Origin: Streptomyces sedi
GTDB lineage: Bacteria > Actinomycetota > Actinomycetes > Streptomycetales > Streptomycetaceae
Direction of reading: 5' to 3'
DNA: 64,000 bases
NCBI RefSeq assembly: GCF_006335015.1
Contig: NZ_VDGT01000022.1
Location: 1-64,000, forward strand
Shown here piece after piece: positions 40,522 through 49,258 of the stretch. A program made the position numbers and the translations under genes. A model generated the notes under the pieces. That model had not been told where the DNA came from. It searched no databases and saw nothing but the letters and a program-made list of their open reading frames with translations. Every line of letters begins with the position of its first letter. Within the stretch, counting starts at the first letter, position 1.

Positions 40522-41577
40522 ATGCCCACCTGGATCTCGCGCCTGCTGGTCGTTCCCTGCCTGGTGGCGGGGGTGTGGATCGCCGCGCCGCCGGCCGTGG
40601 CGGAGACGGAACGGGACGAGGCGCCCGAGGAGTTCACGCTCACCGACGAGCGGCTGACCGAGTCCAGTGGGCTGGCGGCGAGTTCGGTCCACCCGGACGT
40701 CTACTGGACGCACAACGACAGCGACGACGCCGCCCGGATCTTCGCCGTGGACGGCACCACGGGCGAGACGGTGGCCACCGTCGACCTGGCCGGCGTGACG
40801 GCGAGGGACGTCGAGGCGATCTCGCTGGGCCCCGACGGCGACCTCTATGTCGCGGACATCGGGGACAACTTCGACGGCGCGTGGGACGAGGTGTGGATCT
40901 ACCGGCTGCCCGAGCCGGCGGAGTTGGCCGACGCGACGGTGACGCCGACCGTCCACACCGTCCAGTACGCGGACGGGCCGCGCAACGCCGAGGCGCTGAT
41001 GGTCCATCCGGAGACGGGCAGGGTCTACATCGCCAGCAAGAACGGGGACGGCGAGGGCGGCCTCTACGCGGGTCCCGAGGAATTGTCAGAGGCGGGCGTT
41101 AACGTCTTCGAGCGGGTGGCCGACATCGAGTTGGAGGTGACGGACGGGGCGTTCTCGCCGGACGGCAGCAGGTTGCTGCTGCGGGGCTACTTCGCGGCGC
41201 GGATGTACGCGTGGGGCGAGGACGGGCAGCCCCAGCGGTTGGAGCGGCGGGTGCGGGTCCCGCTTCAACGGCAGGGGGAGTCGCTGACCTTCGCCACGGG
41301 GGGACGGTATGTGATGTTCGGCTCGGAGGGCCCCAGCAGCCCGGTCGAGCCGGTGGAGTTGGAGGGGGAGCTGCTGCCGGAGAGTGTCGCGGCCGAGGAC
41401 GCCGCGCGGGAGGAGGGGGAGACCGGGACCGACGAGGGCGAGGATGCCGCCGGCGGGGGCGGCGACGGCGGGAAGGACGACGAGGGTGGCATGAGCGGCA
41501 ACGCGGTCGTCGCGCTGCTGGTGGTCGGCGCGGTCGCGGTGCTGGCGTCGCGGCGCCTGCCGACGAAGGGGAGGTAG
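40522..41577 (+). CDS. Secreted/membrane-anchored beta-propeller-like protein
   Basis: 351 residues. A Sec signal peptide (LLVVPCLVAGVWIAAPPAVA) is followed by a repeat-rich domain with WTHNDSDDAARIFAVDG and DLYVADIGDNFDGAWDEV, resembling SdiA-regulated/phytase-like propellers. After an acidic Gly/Glu linker a C-terminal helix (NAVVALLVVGAVAVLASRR) anchors it to the membrane. It is divergent from the Y/G/Q-rich gene. Function is unknown; a cell-surface role is inferred. Confidence 0.78.
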   Translation: MPTWISRLLVVPCLVAGVWIAAPPAVAETERDEAPEEFTLTDERLTESSGLAASSVHPDVYWTHNDSDDAARIFAVDGTTGETVATVDLAGVTARDVEAISLGPDGDLYVADIGDNFDGAWDEVWIYRLPEPAELADATVTPTVHTVQYADGPRNAEALMVHPETGRVYIASKNGDGEGGLYAGPEELSEAGVNVFERVADIELEVTDGAFSPDGSRLLLRGYFAARMYAWGEDGQPQRLERRVRVPLQRQGESLTFATGGRYVMFGSEGPSSPVEPVELEGELLPESVAAEDAAREEGETGTDEGEDAAGGGGDGGKDDEGGMSGNAVVALLVVGAVAVLASRRLPTKGR

Positions 41578-41584
41578 CCGGGCC

Positions 41585-42424
41585 TCACCGGCCGGCGCCG
41601 GCGGTGGCGCCGTCCTCCGGTCCGCAGTCGTGGTCCTGCCCGGTCTCCGGGGGGCCGTCAGGCCGGGACTCCTGGCAGGCGGCGACGAAGGAGGCGATGC
41701 CGTCGAGTACCCGTTCCAGTCCGAAGTCGAGCATCGACTGCTGCGACATCGAGAACGCCTCACCGCTCAGCCTCATCAGGTGAGGGAACGAGTACTCCCT
41801 CATCGCCTCCTCGATCGCGGGGCCCTGCGCCGCCCAGAACTCCTCGTCCGAGATCCCGGTCTCCTCGTGGGCCTGCCGCAGCAGCGCGTAGTGGCGGGCG
41901 GTGCCGGTGACATAGGAGTCGAGGGTGACGATGACCTGGATCTTCTCCGGGTCCGTGAGGCTGAGGCCGTCCAGCGTCGCGAGGCTGTACTCCAGGCCGA
42001 GCATGGAGTTGGGGCCCAGCACCGGCCGCGACTGGTTGACCTGGAGCAGCCAGGGGTGGTCCACATAGAGCTGGTAGGTCTCGCGCCCGGTCCGCTCCAG
42101 GCGGGTGAGCCAGCTCTCGCCGGCGATCTCCGCCTCGTCCGGTTCGTTCGGCGCCGAGACGTGGTCGAGCATCAGGTACAGCAGCTCGGTCTTGGCCGGC
42201 ACATAGCGGTACAGCGACATCGTGCCCACGCCCAGCTCCGCGGCGACCCTGCGCATCGAGAGCGCGGCGAGCCCCTCGCGGTCGGCCAGCCGGACGGCGG
42301 CGGAGACGATCGCGTCCAGCGACAACCCGGGCTTCGGTCCGCGACTGCGCTGGCCACGCCCTCGCCACAGCAGCTCAAGGCTGCGGCTGATGGCGGCATG
42401 GCTCTGCTCGATCTCCGATGTCAT
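41585..42424 (-). CDS. TetR-family regulator of the DrrAB-type exporter
   Basis: 279 residues from ATG 42424. The HTH lies unusually late (about 40-85): AAVRLADREGLAALSMRRVA then ELGVGTMSLYRYVPAKTEL. The C-terminal ligand domain is TetR_C-like. The last 30 residues are Gly/Asp-rich. It is divergent from an ABC exporter operon and a 29-bp inverted repeat lies between, so it probably represses the exporter until its ligand is bound. Confidence 0.88.
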   Translation of the reverse strand: MTSEIEQSHAAISRSLELLWRGRGQRSRGPKPGLSLDAIVSAAVRLADREGLAALSMRRVAAELGVGTMSLYRYVPAKTELLYLMLDHVSAPNEPDEAEIAGESWLTRLERTGRETYQLYVDHPWLLQVNQSRPVLGPNSMLGLEYSLATLDGLSLTDPEKIQVIVTLDSYVTGTARHYALLRQAHEETGISDEEFWAAQGPAIEEAMREYSFPHLMRLSGEAFSMSQQSMLDFGLERVLDGIASFVAACQESRPDGPPETGQDHDCGPEDGATAGAGR

Positions 42425-42476
42425 CGCGCACCATCCTAAAACCGCTCGACGAACCGAGTACAACGTACGCTACATT

Positions 42477-42505
42477 GGGTACGTCGTACTCAGTACGGCG
42501 TACCC
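42477..42505. promoter_or_regulatory. TetR-type operator
   Basis: GGGTACGTCGTAC-TCA-GTACGGCGTACCC is an inverted repeat with 12 of 13 arm positions matching, 73 nt before the exporter start. Related GTAC-containing sequence lies beside it at 42457-42472. Confidence 0.7.
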
Positions 42506-42577
42506 AGTTATGTCGCTCGAATGCGAAGTCGGTCGCCGGCGTCCCGGAACGGACGCGCGGCGGGAGGGGAGAAAGGC

Positions 42578-43621
42578 ATGGGGTCGTCCGACTACTCGGT
42601 CGTGGCGGAGGGGCTGCGCAAGCGCTACGGGGACAAGGTCGCCCTCGACGGGCTCGACCTGGCCGTCCGCCGCGGGACGGTGCTGGGTCTGCTCGGGCCC
42701 AACGGCGCCGGCAAGACCACCTCGGTGCGGATCCTGTCGACGCTGCTGCGCGCCGACGGGGGCCGCGCGGAGGTGGCGGGCGTCGACGTGCGGGCCGAGC
42801 CCGCGCGGGTGCGCCGGCGGATCGGTCTGACCGGCCAGAACGCCGCGGTGGACGAGATCCTCAGCGCCCGGCAGAACCTCAGGATGTTCGGCCGCCTCTA
42901 CCACCTCGACCACGCCACCGCGTGGCGGCGGGCGGAGGAGCTGCTGGCGCAGTTCAGCCTGACGGAGGCGGCCGACAAGCAGGTCAAGGGGTTCAGCGGC
43001 GGGATGCGCCGCCGGCTGGACCTGGCGGCCAGCATGATCCTGGCCCCCCAGGTGCTCTTCCTCGACGAGCCGACCACCGGGCTGGACCCGCGCGGGCGCA
43101 GCGAGGTGTGGGACGCCGTGCGTTCCCTGGCCGCCGGCGGGACCACGGTGCTGCTGACCACGCACTACCTGGACGAGGCCGACAAGCTGTCGGACCGGAT
43201 CGCGGTCATCGACCAGGGCCGCAACATCACCGAGGACACCCCCGCCGGCCTCAAGCGCGCCGTCGGCGGCGACCGGCTTGAGGTGGTGCTGACCGACCCC
43301 GCCGACCTGGAGCGGACGGTCAAGACCATGGCCAGGGTGACCAGGGGCGTCGGCCCCGAGCAGGACGAGGAGGCCCTGCGGGTGCACACCCCGGTGGCCG
43401 ACGGCGTGGCCGCGCTGACCGCCGTGGCGCGCGAGCTGGAGGAACGCGGCGTCTCCGTCGAGGACATCGGGCTGCGCCGCCCCACGCTGGACGAGGTGTT
43501 CCTCCGCCTGACCGGCGGCGACGCCTCCGAGGCGCCCGGCCGGCAGACGAGCGACCCGACAGAGCGGCGGCCGGCCGACGCCCCGTCCGCCGCGGAGCCG
43601 AGTGAGGAGACCCACGCATGA
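42578..43621 (+). CDS. DrrA-type ABC exporter ATPase
   Basis: 347 residues. Walker A GPNGAGKTT, signature FSGGMRRRLDLA, Walker B VLFLDEPTTGLDPRGR and the switch His in LLTTHYLDEAD. The C-terminal 100 residues include the DrrA-type VEDIGLRRPTLDEVFL motif. The last 30 residues are Pro/Ala/Glu-rich. It powers DrrB-like efflux of drug-type molecules. It overlaps the next gene by 4 nt (ATGA). Confidence 0.92.
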   Translation: MGSSDYSVVAEGLRKRYGDKVALDGLDLAVRRGTVLGLLGPNGAGKTTSVRILSTLLRADGGRAEVAGVDVRAEPARVRRRIGLTGQNAAVDEILSARQNLRMFGRLYHLDHATAWRRAEELLAQFSLTEAADKQVKGFSGGMRRRLDLAASMILAPQVLFLDEPTTGLDPRGRSEVWDAVRSLAAGGTTVLLTTHYLDEADKLSDRIAVIDQGRNITEDTPAGLKRAVGGDRLEVVLTDPADLERTVKTMARVTRGVGPEQDEEALRVHTPVADGVAALTAVARELEERGVSVEDIGLRRPTLDEVFLRLTGGDASEAPGRQTSDPTERRPADAPSAAEPSEETHA

Positions 43622-44472
43622 GCGACAGCACGGCGCCCGAGCGGCCAGGCCCGCCGCTCGCCCTCGACGACACCGGGGCGGAACGGAAGCTCTACTGGGC
43701 CGTCACCGACTGCCTGACCATCGTCCGACGCGAGTTGACCCACCTCGCCAAGCAACCGTCCATGGTCGCCTGGCAGTTGGGCTTCCCGATCGTCTCCGTG
43801 CTGCTCTTCGTCTATGTCTTCGGCAGCGCCATGGACGTCGGCGAGGGCGCGGACTACAAGTCGTTCGCGATGCCCGGACTCTTCGCGATGACCATGGCGT
43901 TCGGGTTCATGAACACCGCGATGGCCGTCGTGATCGAGAAGGAGCGGGGAATCACCGACCGGTTCCGTTCCATGCCCATGGCGCCCTCGGCCGTGGTCAC
44001 CGGGCGCGGGGTCTCCGACGTCGTGCAGGCGTCGTTCGACCTGCTGGTGATGGCCGTCATCGCGCTGGTCATCGGCTGGCGCTCCGACGGTGGCCTGTGG
44101 GCGACGCTGGGCGCGTTCGGGCTGTTGCTGCTGCTGCGCTTCGCGCTGATCTGGATCGGCGTCTTCCTCGGCCTGATCACCCCGAACCAGGAGGCGGCGG
44201 GCAACCTCTTCGCCGTGGCCTTCCCCTTCGGGATGATCTCCAGCGTCTTCACCCCGCCCTCGATGATGCCGGACTGGCTGGGCGCCATCGCCATGTGGAA
44301 CCCGGTCTCCTCGACGGCCAACGCGATCCGCGACCTCTTCGGCAACCCGATGCCCGCCGGCGACAGCTGGATCGAGCAGAACGCGCTGCTGATGTCGATC
44401 GTCTGGCCGCTGGTCATCACGGCGGTCTTCGTCCCCCTCGCCGTCCGGCGCTACCAGGCGCTGGGTCGTTAA
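43618..44472 (+). CDS. DrrB-type ABC exporter permease
   Basis: 284 residues, six membrane helices in the ABC-2 fold. DCLTIVRRELTHLAKQPSMV is the cytoplasmic coupling helix at the start. IEKERGITDRFRSMPMAPSA is the DrrB/ABC-2 signature loop, and a helix-5 region NQEAAGNLFAVAFPFGMIS follows. It acts with the upstream ATPase as an efflux pump. The substrate is unknown, and no biosynthetic cluster is beside it, so this may be self-protection against outside compounds. Confidence 0.92.
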   Translation: MSDSTAPERPGPPLALDDTGAERKLYWAVTDCLTIVRRELTHLAKQPSMVAWQLGFPIVSVLLFVYVFGSAMDVGEGADYKSFAMPGLFAMTMAFGFMNTAMAVVIEKERGITDRFRSMPMAPSAVVTGRGVSDVVQASFDLLVMAVIALVIGWRSDGGLWATLGAFGLLLLLRFALIWIGVFLGLITPNQEAAGNLFAVAFPFGMISSVFTPPSMMPDWLGAIAMWNPVSSTANAIRDLFGNPMPAGDSWIEQNALLMSIVWPLVITAVFVPLAVRRYQALGR

Positions 44473-44496
44473 ACTGAGGGGAGGAGGTGGCTGGCC

Positions 44497-45075
44497 ATGA
44501 CATCCGGAACCCTGCGTGGCGCCCAGATGCCGGTCGAGGACTTCGAGGAGCTGGCCCGGTCCGCTCCGGAGACGGTGTCGCTGGAGTTCCTTGACGGGCG
44601 TATCGAGGTGAAGAAGTTGCCCGACGGTGATCACGGGGCCATCATCATGTGGATGATCAGGCAGTGCATCCAGGCGCGTCCCGACCTTGACCTGCACCCC
44701 GAGCAGGGGTTGGTCGTGGAGAGCTACCGCAAGGGCCGGGCCCGCCCCGACGGGGTGCTGGCGCCCGTGGGGCACTTCGCCGGGCAGGGCGAGTGGGCCG
44801 ATCCCGAGGGCGTGTCCATGGCGGTCGAGATCACCTCCTACGACCAGGACACCGACCGACGGGACCGGGTCGAGAAGCCGGCGGCCTACGCCGCCGTCGG
44901 TGTCCCGGTCTATCTGCTCGTCGACCGGGACGACTCCACGGTCACCGTGCACGCCTCACCGGAGCGGGGTCGTTATCGCGAGACCCACACCTTCGACTTC
45001 GGGGAGCGGGTGTCGCTGCCGGAGCCGGTGCGCATCGATCTCGACACCGAGATCCTCAAGCGCTACGTCCGCTGA
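44497..45075 (+). CDS. Uma2-family (DUF820) nuclease-fold protein
   Basis: 192 residues. DUF820 pattern: EFLDGRIEVKKLPDGDHG, then RARPDGVLAP with the PD of a PD-(D/E)xK active site, then VEITSYDQDTDRRDR with E and VPVYLLVDRDD. The last Lys of the catalytic motif is in EKPAAYAAVGV. These occur in multicopy in Streptomyces and are annotated as endonucleases; their role is unsettled. GGAGG lies upstream of ATG 44497, 24 nt after drrB. Confidence 0.85.
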   Translation: MTSGTLRGAQMPVEDFEELARSAPETVSLEFLDGRIEVKKLPDGDHGAIIMWMIRQCIQARPDLDLHPEQGLVVESYRKGRARPDGVLAPVGHFAGQGEWADPEGVSMAVEITSYDQDTDRRDRVEKPAAYAAVGVPVYLLVDRDDSTVTVHASPERGRYRETHTFDFGERVSLPEPVRIDLDTEILKRYVR

Positions 45076-45090
45076 CCGTCGCCGCCATGG

Positions 45091-45128
45091 CGGAGGCCCG
45101 GCACCCCGTGTGGGGCGCCGGGCCTCCG
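45091..45128. terminator. Long bidirectional hairpin
   Basis: CGGAGGCCCGGC (45091-45102) pairs with GCCGGGCCTCCG (45117-45128), and an inner CCCC/GGGG stem extends it. It lies between the converging Uma2 and serC genes. Confidence 0.75.
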
Positions 45129-45151
45129 CCGTGGACGGGGGAACGCTCGGG

Positions 45152-46270
45152 TCAGAGGCGCTCGACCACGTGGTCGACGCAGTGGGTCAGCGCCTCGACG
45201 TCGTCCGGGGTGACCGCTGGGTACATCGCGATCCGCAGCTGGTTGCGGCCGAGCTTGCGGTAGGGCTCGGTGTCCACCACGCCGTTCTCGCGCAGCACGG
45301 CGGCGATCCTGGCGGCGTCCACGCCGTCGGCGAAGTCGATCGTGCCGACGACCTGCGAACGCGCCGCCGGGTCGGTGACGAACGGCGAGGCGAACTCGGA
45401 CTTCTCCGCCCAGGAGTACAGCCGCGCCGAGGAGTCGGCGGTGCGGCCCACGGCCCAGTCCAGGCCGCCCTGGCCGTTGATCCACTCCAGCTGGTCGGCC
45501 AGCAGGAACAGCGTGGCGACGGCCGGGGTGTTGTACGTCTGGTCCTTGCGGGAGTTGTCGACCGCCGTGGGCAGCGACAGGAACTCCGGGATGTGCCGGC
45601 CGGAGGCCGCGACCCGCTCGACCCGCTCCAGCGCGGTCGGCGAGAACGCCGCGATCCACAGGCCGCCGTCGGCGGCGAAGGACTTCTGCGGCGCGAAGTA
45701 GTAGACGTCGGTCTCGGTGATGTCCACCGGCAGCCCGCCGGCCCCCGAGGTCGCGTCGACCAGCACCAGCGAGCCCTCGTCCGCGCCCGCCACCCGGTTG
45801 ATCGGGGCGGCGACGCCGGTGGAGGTCTCGTTCTGGGTGAACGCGTAGGAGTCGACGCCGCGCTCGGCGCGCGGCTGGGCGAAGGTGCCGGGGTCGGCGG
45901 TGATCACCGTGGGCTCGTCCAGCCAGGGCGCCTTGCTGGCGGCCTTGGCGAACTTGGCCGAGAACTCGCCGAACGACAGGTGCTGCGACTTGGCCTCGAT
46001 CAGGCCGTGGGTGGCGATGTCCCAGAACGCGGTGGAGCCGCCGTTGCCGAGCACCACCTCGTAGCCCTCGGGGAGGGACAGCAGCGAGGACACCCCCTCG
46101 CGCACCCGGCGCACCAGGCTCTTCACCGGCGCCTTGCGATGGGAGGTGCCGAGCAGGGAGTCGCCGGTCGCCGCCAGGGCGTTCAGCGCCTCGACGCGCA
46201 CCTTGGAGGGGCCCGATCCGAACCGGCCGTCGGCGGGCTTGATCTCAGCGGGAATCTCGATATCGGCCAC
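45152..46270 (-). CDS. serC: Phosphoserine aminotransferase
   Basis: 372 residues from GTG 46270, with TACGCT ending 7 nt upstream (leaderless). It turns 3-phosphohydroxypyruvate and glutamate into phosphoserine in serine and pyridoxal phosphate synthesis. PLP Lys is in YYFAPQKSFAADGGLW. KPADGRFGSGPSKVR and SLLGTSHRKAPVKSLV are the phosphate-binding start. It is the actinobacterial, longer SerC type. It stands alone between the terminator and the repeat region. Confidence 0.95.
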   Translation of the reverse strand: MADIEIPAEIKPADGRFGSGPSKVRVEALNALAATGDSLLGTSHRKAPVKSLVRRVREGVSSLLSLPEGYEVVLGNGGSTAFWDIATHGLIEAKSQHLSFGEFSAKFAKAASKAPWLDEPTVITADPGTFAQPRAERGVDSYAFTQNETSTGVAAPINRVAGADEGSLVLVDATSGAGGLPVDITETDVYYFAPQKSFAADGGLWIAAFSPTALERVERVAASGRHIPEFLSLPTAVDNSRKDQTYNTPAVATLFLLADQLEWINGQGGLDWAVGRTADSSARLYSWAEKSEFASPFVTDPAARSQVVGTIDFADGVDAARIAAVLRENGVVDTEPYRKLGRNQLRIAMYPAVTPDDVEALTHCVDHVVERL

Positions 46271-46277
46271 GAGCCGG

Positions 46278-46283
46278 AGCGTA
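46278..46283 (-). promoter_or_regulatory. -10 box for leaderless serC
   Basis: TACGCT on the minus strand ends 7 nt before GTG 46270. The stretch 46284-46718 has no gene; it holds small stems (CCTCGG-TGT-CCGAGG at 46369-46383) and the two REP-like hairpins. Confidence 0.5.
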
Positions 46284-46417
46284 GTCCCTTCCGGGGGCTG
46301 TCGGCACCTCGTCCGGGGGGTGAGACGGTGCCCAGCCCCTTGCCGGGGGTTGGGGGAACGACTACGGACCTCGGTGTCCGAGGGAATTGTCGGCGTGCGG
46401 CCCGGTGGTGGGTTGCT

Positions 46418-46516
46418 CGCGCAGTTCCCCGCGCCCCTGGAGGGGGCTGGCGTGGTCGGTCAGGCGTGGGCCCACCGTAGCCGGGGCCGGCCTTGAGGGG
46501 CGCGGGGAACTGCGCG
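46418..46516. repeat. REP-like hairpin, copy C
   Basis: The left arm at 46418-46438 and right arm at 46496-46516 are perfect 21-bp reverse complements, the same core as copies A and B but with a 57-nt loop. GGTGCATCC follows the right arm, as at copy B. Confidence 0.85.
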
Positions 46517-46598
46517 GTGCATCCGTGGCGGGCCGCGGTCGACTACTCGTGTGCGTGGCTTGGGTGGGTGGTCGTCCTCGGCCCGGTGGTGGGTTGCT

Positions 46599-46660
46599 CG
46601 CGCAGTTCCCCGCGCCCCTTCACCGGCGGTGGGCGGCTTGGGGGCGCGGGGAACGGCGCG
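46599..46660. repeat. REP-like hairpin, copy D
   Basis: The 20-bp stem 46599-46618 / 46641-46660 has one mismatch (G for T in the right arm). The flank AATGCTGGGTGG matches copy A. Loop length is 22 nt, as in copies A and B. Confidence 0.85.
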
Positions 46661-46718
46661 AATGCTGGGTGGCGGGGGAAAGGTGACGACGAGACCGGCA
46701 CCCGTCCGTAAAAGAGCC

Positions 46719-47984
46719 TCAGCGACCAAGCGCCCCGTGGAGCAGAACCGGCAGCTCCCGCAGGTCGTTCTGCGTGACGTTCGGCCGGCGCGTCAGCGCC
46801 TCGTCGGGGACGGCGGGAGCCAGATCGGGGAAACGTTCGAAGAGCGCCGGCAGCGCGGTCGCCGCCTCAAGGCGGGCCAGCGGGGCGCCGGGACAGACGT
46901 GCGGCCCGTGCCCGAAGGAGATGTGCCGTATCGGGGTGGGCCGCGTGATGTCGAACTGGCGGGCGGTCGGGCCGTGTTGCTCCTCGTCCCAGCCGATGGC
47001 CACATACGAGGTGATCAGGCCCTCGCCCTTGGGGATCACCGTGTCGCCGACCTCTATGTCCTCGGTGGCGAAGCGGATCAGCACGTGGGAGGTCGGAGAG
47101 GAGTAGCGCAGGGTCTCCTCGATCACGTTCTCCCAGGGCACCTCGCCGCCGAGGACCATCGCCTTCTGGTCGGGGTGGGTGAGCAGCCCGCGCACCGCGT
47201 TGTTCAGCAGCGCGACGGTGGTCTCGTGGCCGGCCGCGATCGCCAGCTGGAGGGTGTTGGTGATCTCGTCGTCGGTGAGCCGCTCGCCGCCGTCGTCCGC
47301 GAGGATCAGCGCGCTGGTCAGGTCGTCGCCCGGGTGGGCGCGCTTGGCCTCGACGGTCTTCTCGAAGAGGACGCGCAGTTCGGCGAGCATCTTCGGGACG
47401 CGGGCGGGCGGCGTCTGCGTGTTGAAGAACTCGTTGAAGAGCTTGCGCAGCTCCGGCTCGTCGGCCGGGTCGATGCCCATCAGCTCGCAGACGACCGCCA
47501 TCGGCAGCGGGTAGGAGAAGTGTGCCTTGAGGTCGACCGGTTCGCCTGCCGGCTGGGCCGCGAGGCCCTCCAGCAGCCGCTCGGTGACGCGTTCGACGCC
47601 GGGCCTCAGCAGGTGCACCCGGCGGGGGGTCAGCGCCTGCGCGACCTTGGCGCGCAGGCGACGGTGTTCGGGGCCGTCCACCGTGAGCATGGAACGAGGC
47701 GGAGCGGCCAGCCCTATCAGCGGCCACTCCTCGGATATCTCGCCGCGCTGCCAGGCGCCCCAGGCGTTGACGTCCTTCACCAGCCGCGGGTCGTTCAGCA
47801 GCCGGCGGGCCTCTTCGTGTCGGGTGACCGCCAACGCGGACACCCCGCCCGGGAGTTCGACGCGCGCTATGGGCCCCGCCGCCAGCAGCGCCTCCCCCTC
47901 ACCCGCCAGGTCGCGGACCAACGGATCGAGCACGATCGTGTCCGCGCGGGGGGAATCGGCCGCGTGGTGTACGGGACAGGTCAT
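46719..47984 (-). CDS. Cytochrome P450, second P450 of the conservon operon
   Basis: 421 residues from ATG 47984 with AGGAGG 6 nt upstream. I-helix IAAGHETTVALL, ExxR in IEETLRYSSP, and heme loop ISFGHGPHVCPGAPLAR are all normal, so it should be an active monooxygenase of the CYP107/105-like group. Its start overlaps cvnE by 4 nt. Redox partners are not in this window. It probably acts on a specialised metabolite, but the substrate is unknown. Confidence 0.9.
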   Translation of the reverse strand: MTCPVHHAADSPRADTIVLDPLVRDLAGEGEALLAAGPIARVELPGGVSALAVTRHEEARRLLNDPRLVKDVNAWGAWQRGEISEEWPLIGLAAPPRSMLTVDGPEHRRLRAKVAQALTPRRVHLLRPGVERVTERLLEGLAAQPAGEPVDLKAHFSYPLPMAVVCELMGIDPADEPELRKLFNEFFNTQTPPARVPKMLAELRVLFEKTVEAKRAHPGDDLTSALILADDGGERLTDDEITNTLQLAIAAGHETTVALLNNAVRGLLTHPDQKAMVLGGEVPWENVIEETLRYSSPTSHVLIRFATEDIEVGDTVIPKGEGLITSYVAIGWDEEQHGPTARQFDITRPTPIRHISFGHGPHVCPGAPLARLEAATALPALFERFPDLAPAVPDEALTRRPNVTQNDLRELPVLLHGALGR

Positions 47985-49258
47985 CTCTGGCCTCCTAGTG
48001 CCGGTGTCGGCGTGAAGCGCACCGGCAGCACTGTCATGCCCCGCAGCCAGGGTGAGGGCCGCCGGACGAGCGATGCCGGTGGAACGGAAAGATCCATGTC
48101 TGGGAGCCGGTCGAGGATCACCTCGATTCCGGTCCTCGCGATGACTTCCGCAATCTCCACCGCCGGAAACGGGCAACGGTGCTCCCCGTGACTGAACGAG
48201 AAGAAAGCGTTGTTGCCACCCGTCATCCCGCCGGCCCCGCCGTGCTGGTGGACGCGCACCTGGGGGTCGTCGTTGGCGCCCTGGAAACCGAGCACCATCA
48301 GGTCGCCCGCCTTGATGTGACGGTCCGCCAGCCTGGTGTCCCTGCTGGCCCAGCGACCGGCGATGATCTGGCTTGGTGCGTCCTCCCAGAGCACCTCGCG
48401 CATCGCCTCGGCGACGCTGTTGCGCCCGCCGAAGAACGAGGCGGCGAACCGGTCGTCGGTGAGCATCAGCCGCAGTGTGTTGCCGATCCAGTCGGCGGTC
48501 GGCTGGTGTCCGGAGGTGATGGAGACCATCAGGTCCCAGACGATCTCCTCGTCGGTGAGCCCCCGCGGCGTCGCCAACATGCGGCTGGTCACGTCGGCCC
48601 CCGGCCGTTCGCGCCGCGAGGCGACCAGCCGCTCGATGGAGCCCACCATGTACTGCTGCCCGTCGATGGCCTTCTCCGTGCCGTCGACCAGGTCGTGCAT
48701 CGCCTGGCTGAGCGCCGGGCCGTCCTCCTCGGGGAGGCCCAGGAGCTGGGCCAGCACGAGGACGGGCAGCAACTTGGCGTAGTCCCCGATCAGTTCGGCC
48801 TCACCCTGCCCGCAGATCCGGTCCACCAGCGCGTCGGCGTGGCGCTCGACGATGCGGCGCAGCTCGATCTGGTCGACGGCCTCCAGCGCGTCGTTGGTGA
48901 CCGAGACCCGCCGGGTGTGCGCCTCGCCCGTGGTGTAGAGGATCGACGGCTGCTTGCCGACCATGGGCAGCAGCGGCCAGTCGTCGGGGATGTTCTCCCA
49001 CTGGTTCCACAGCGCCGAGTCGCGGGTGAACAGCTCGGAGTCGCTGAGGAGTTGGTGTAGCTCCCGGTAGCCGATGACCAGCCAGGCGGGGATGTCGCCG
49101 GCCAGCACGATCGGCACGACGGGCCCGTGCTTCTGCCGCATCTCCCGGTACAGCTCGTGGGGGTCGGTGTGAAAGCGCTCGCCGCTGAGCGGCACGGCGT
49201 CCGGGGCGAGCCCGGGCGCGCCGGCGGGGGAGGACGAGGGGGACGCGGGGGTGGTCAC
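47981..49258 (-). CDS. Conservon cytochrome P450 (CvnE-like) with altered I-helix
   Basis: 425 residues from GTG 49258, overlapping the GTPase stop by 4 nt. ExxR is EAMR and the heme ligand is Cys in FSHGEHRCPFP. The I-helix reads SITSGHQPTADW, where most P450s have AGxE/DTT, so the acid-alcohol pair is Gln-Pro. CxG after the heme Cys is also replaced (CPF). This may impair normal oxygen activation and suggests a sensor or unusual oxidase role. Confidence 0.88.
   Translation of the reverse strand: MTTPASPSSSPAGAPGLAPDAVPLSGERFHTDPHELYREMRQKHGPVVPIVLAGDIPAWLVIGYRELHQLLSDSELFTRDSALWNQWENIPDDWPLLPMVGKQPSILYTTGEAHTRRVSVTNDALEAVDQIELRRIVERHADALVDRICGQGEAELIGDYAKLLPVLVLAQLLGLPEEDGPALSQAMHDLVDGTEKAIDGQQYMVGSIERLVASRRERPGADVTSRMLATPRGLTDEEIVWDLMVSITSGHQPTADWIGNTLRLMLTDDRFAASFFGGRNSVAEAMREVLWEDAPSQIIAGRWASRDTRLADRHIKAGDLMVLGFQGANDDPQVRVHQHGGAGGMTGGNNAFFSFSHGEHRCPFPAVEIAEVIARTGIEVILDRLPDMDLSVPPASLVRRPSPWLRGMTVLPVRFTPTPALGGQR

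Noticed and set aside
46719..49258. P450 genes as part of a natural-product cluster
   Set aside because: No synthase, tailoring or transport genes are nearby; the overlaps show they belong to the conservon operon.
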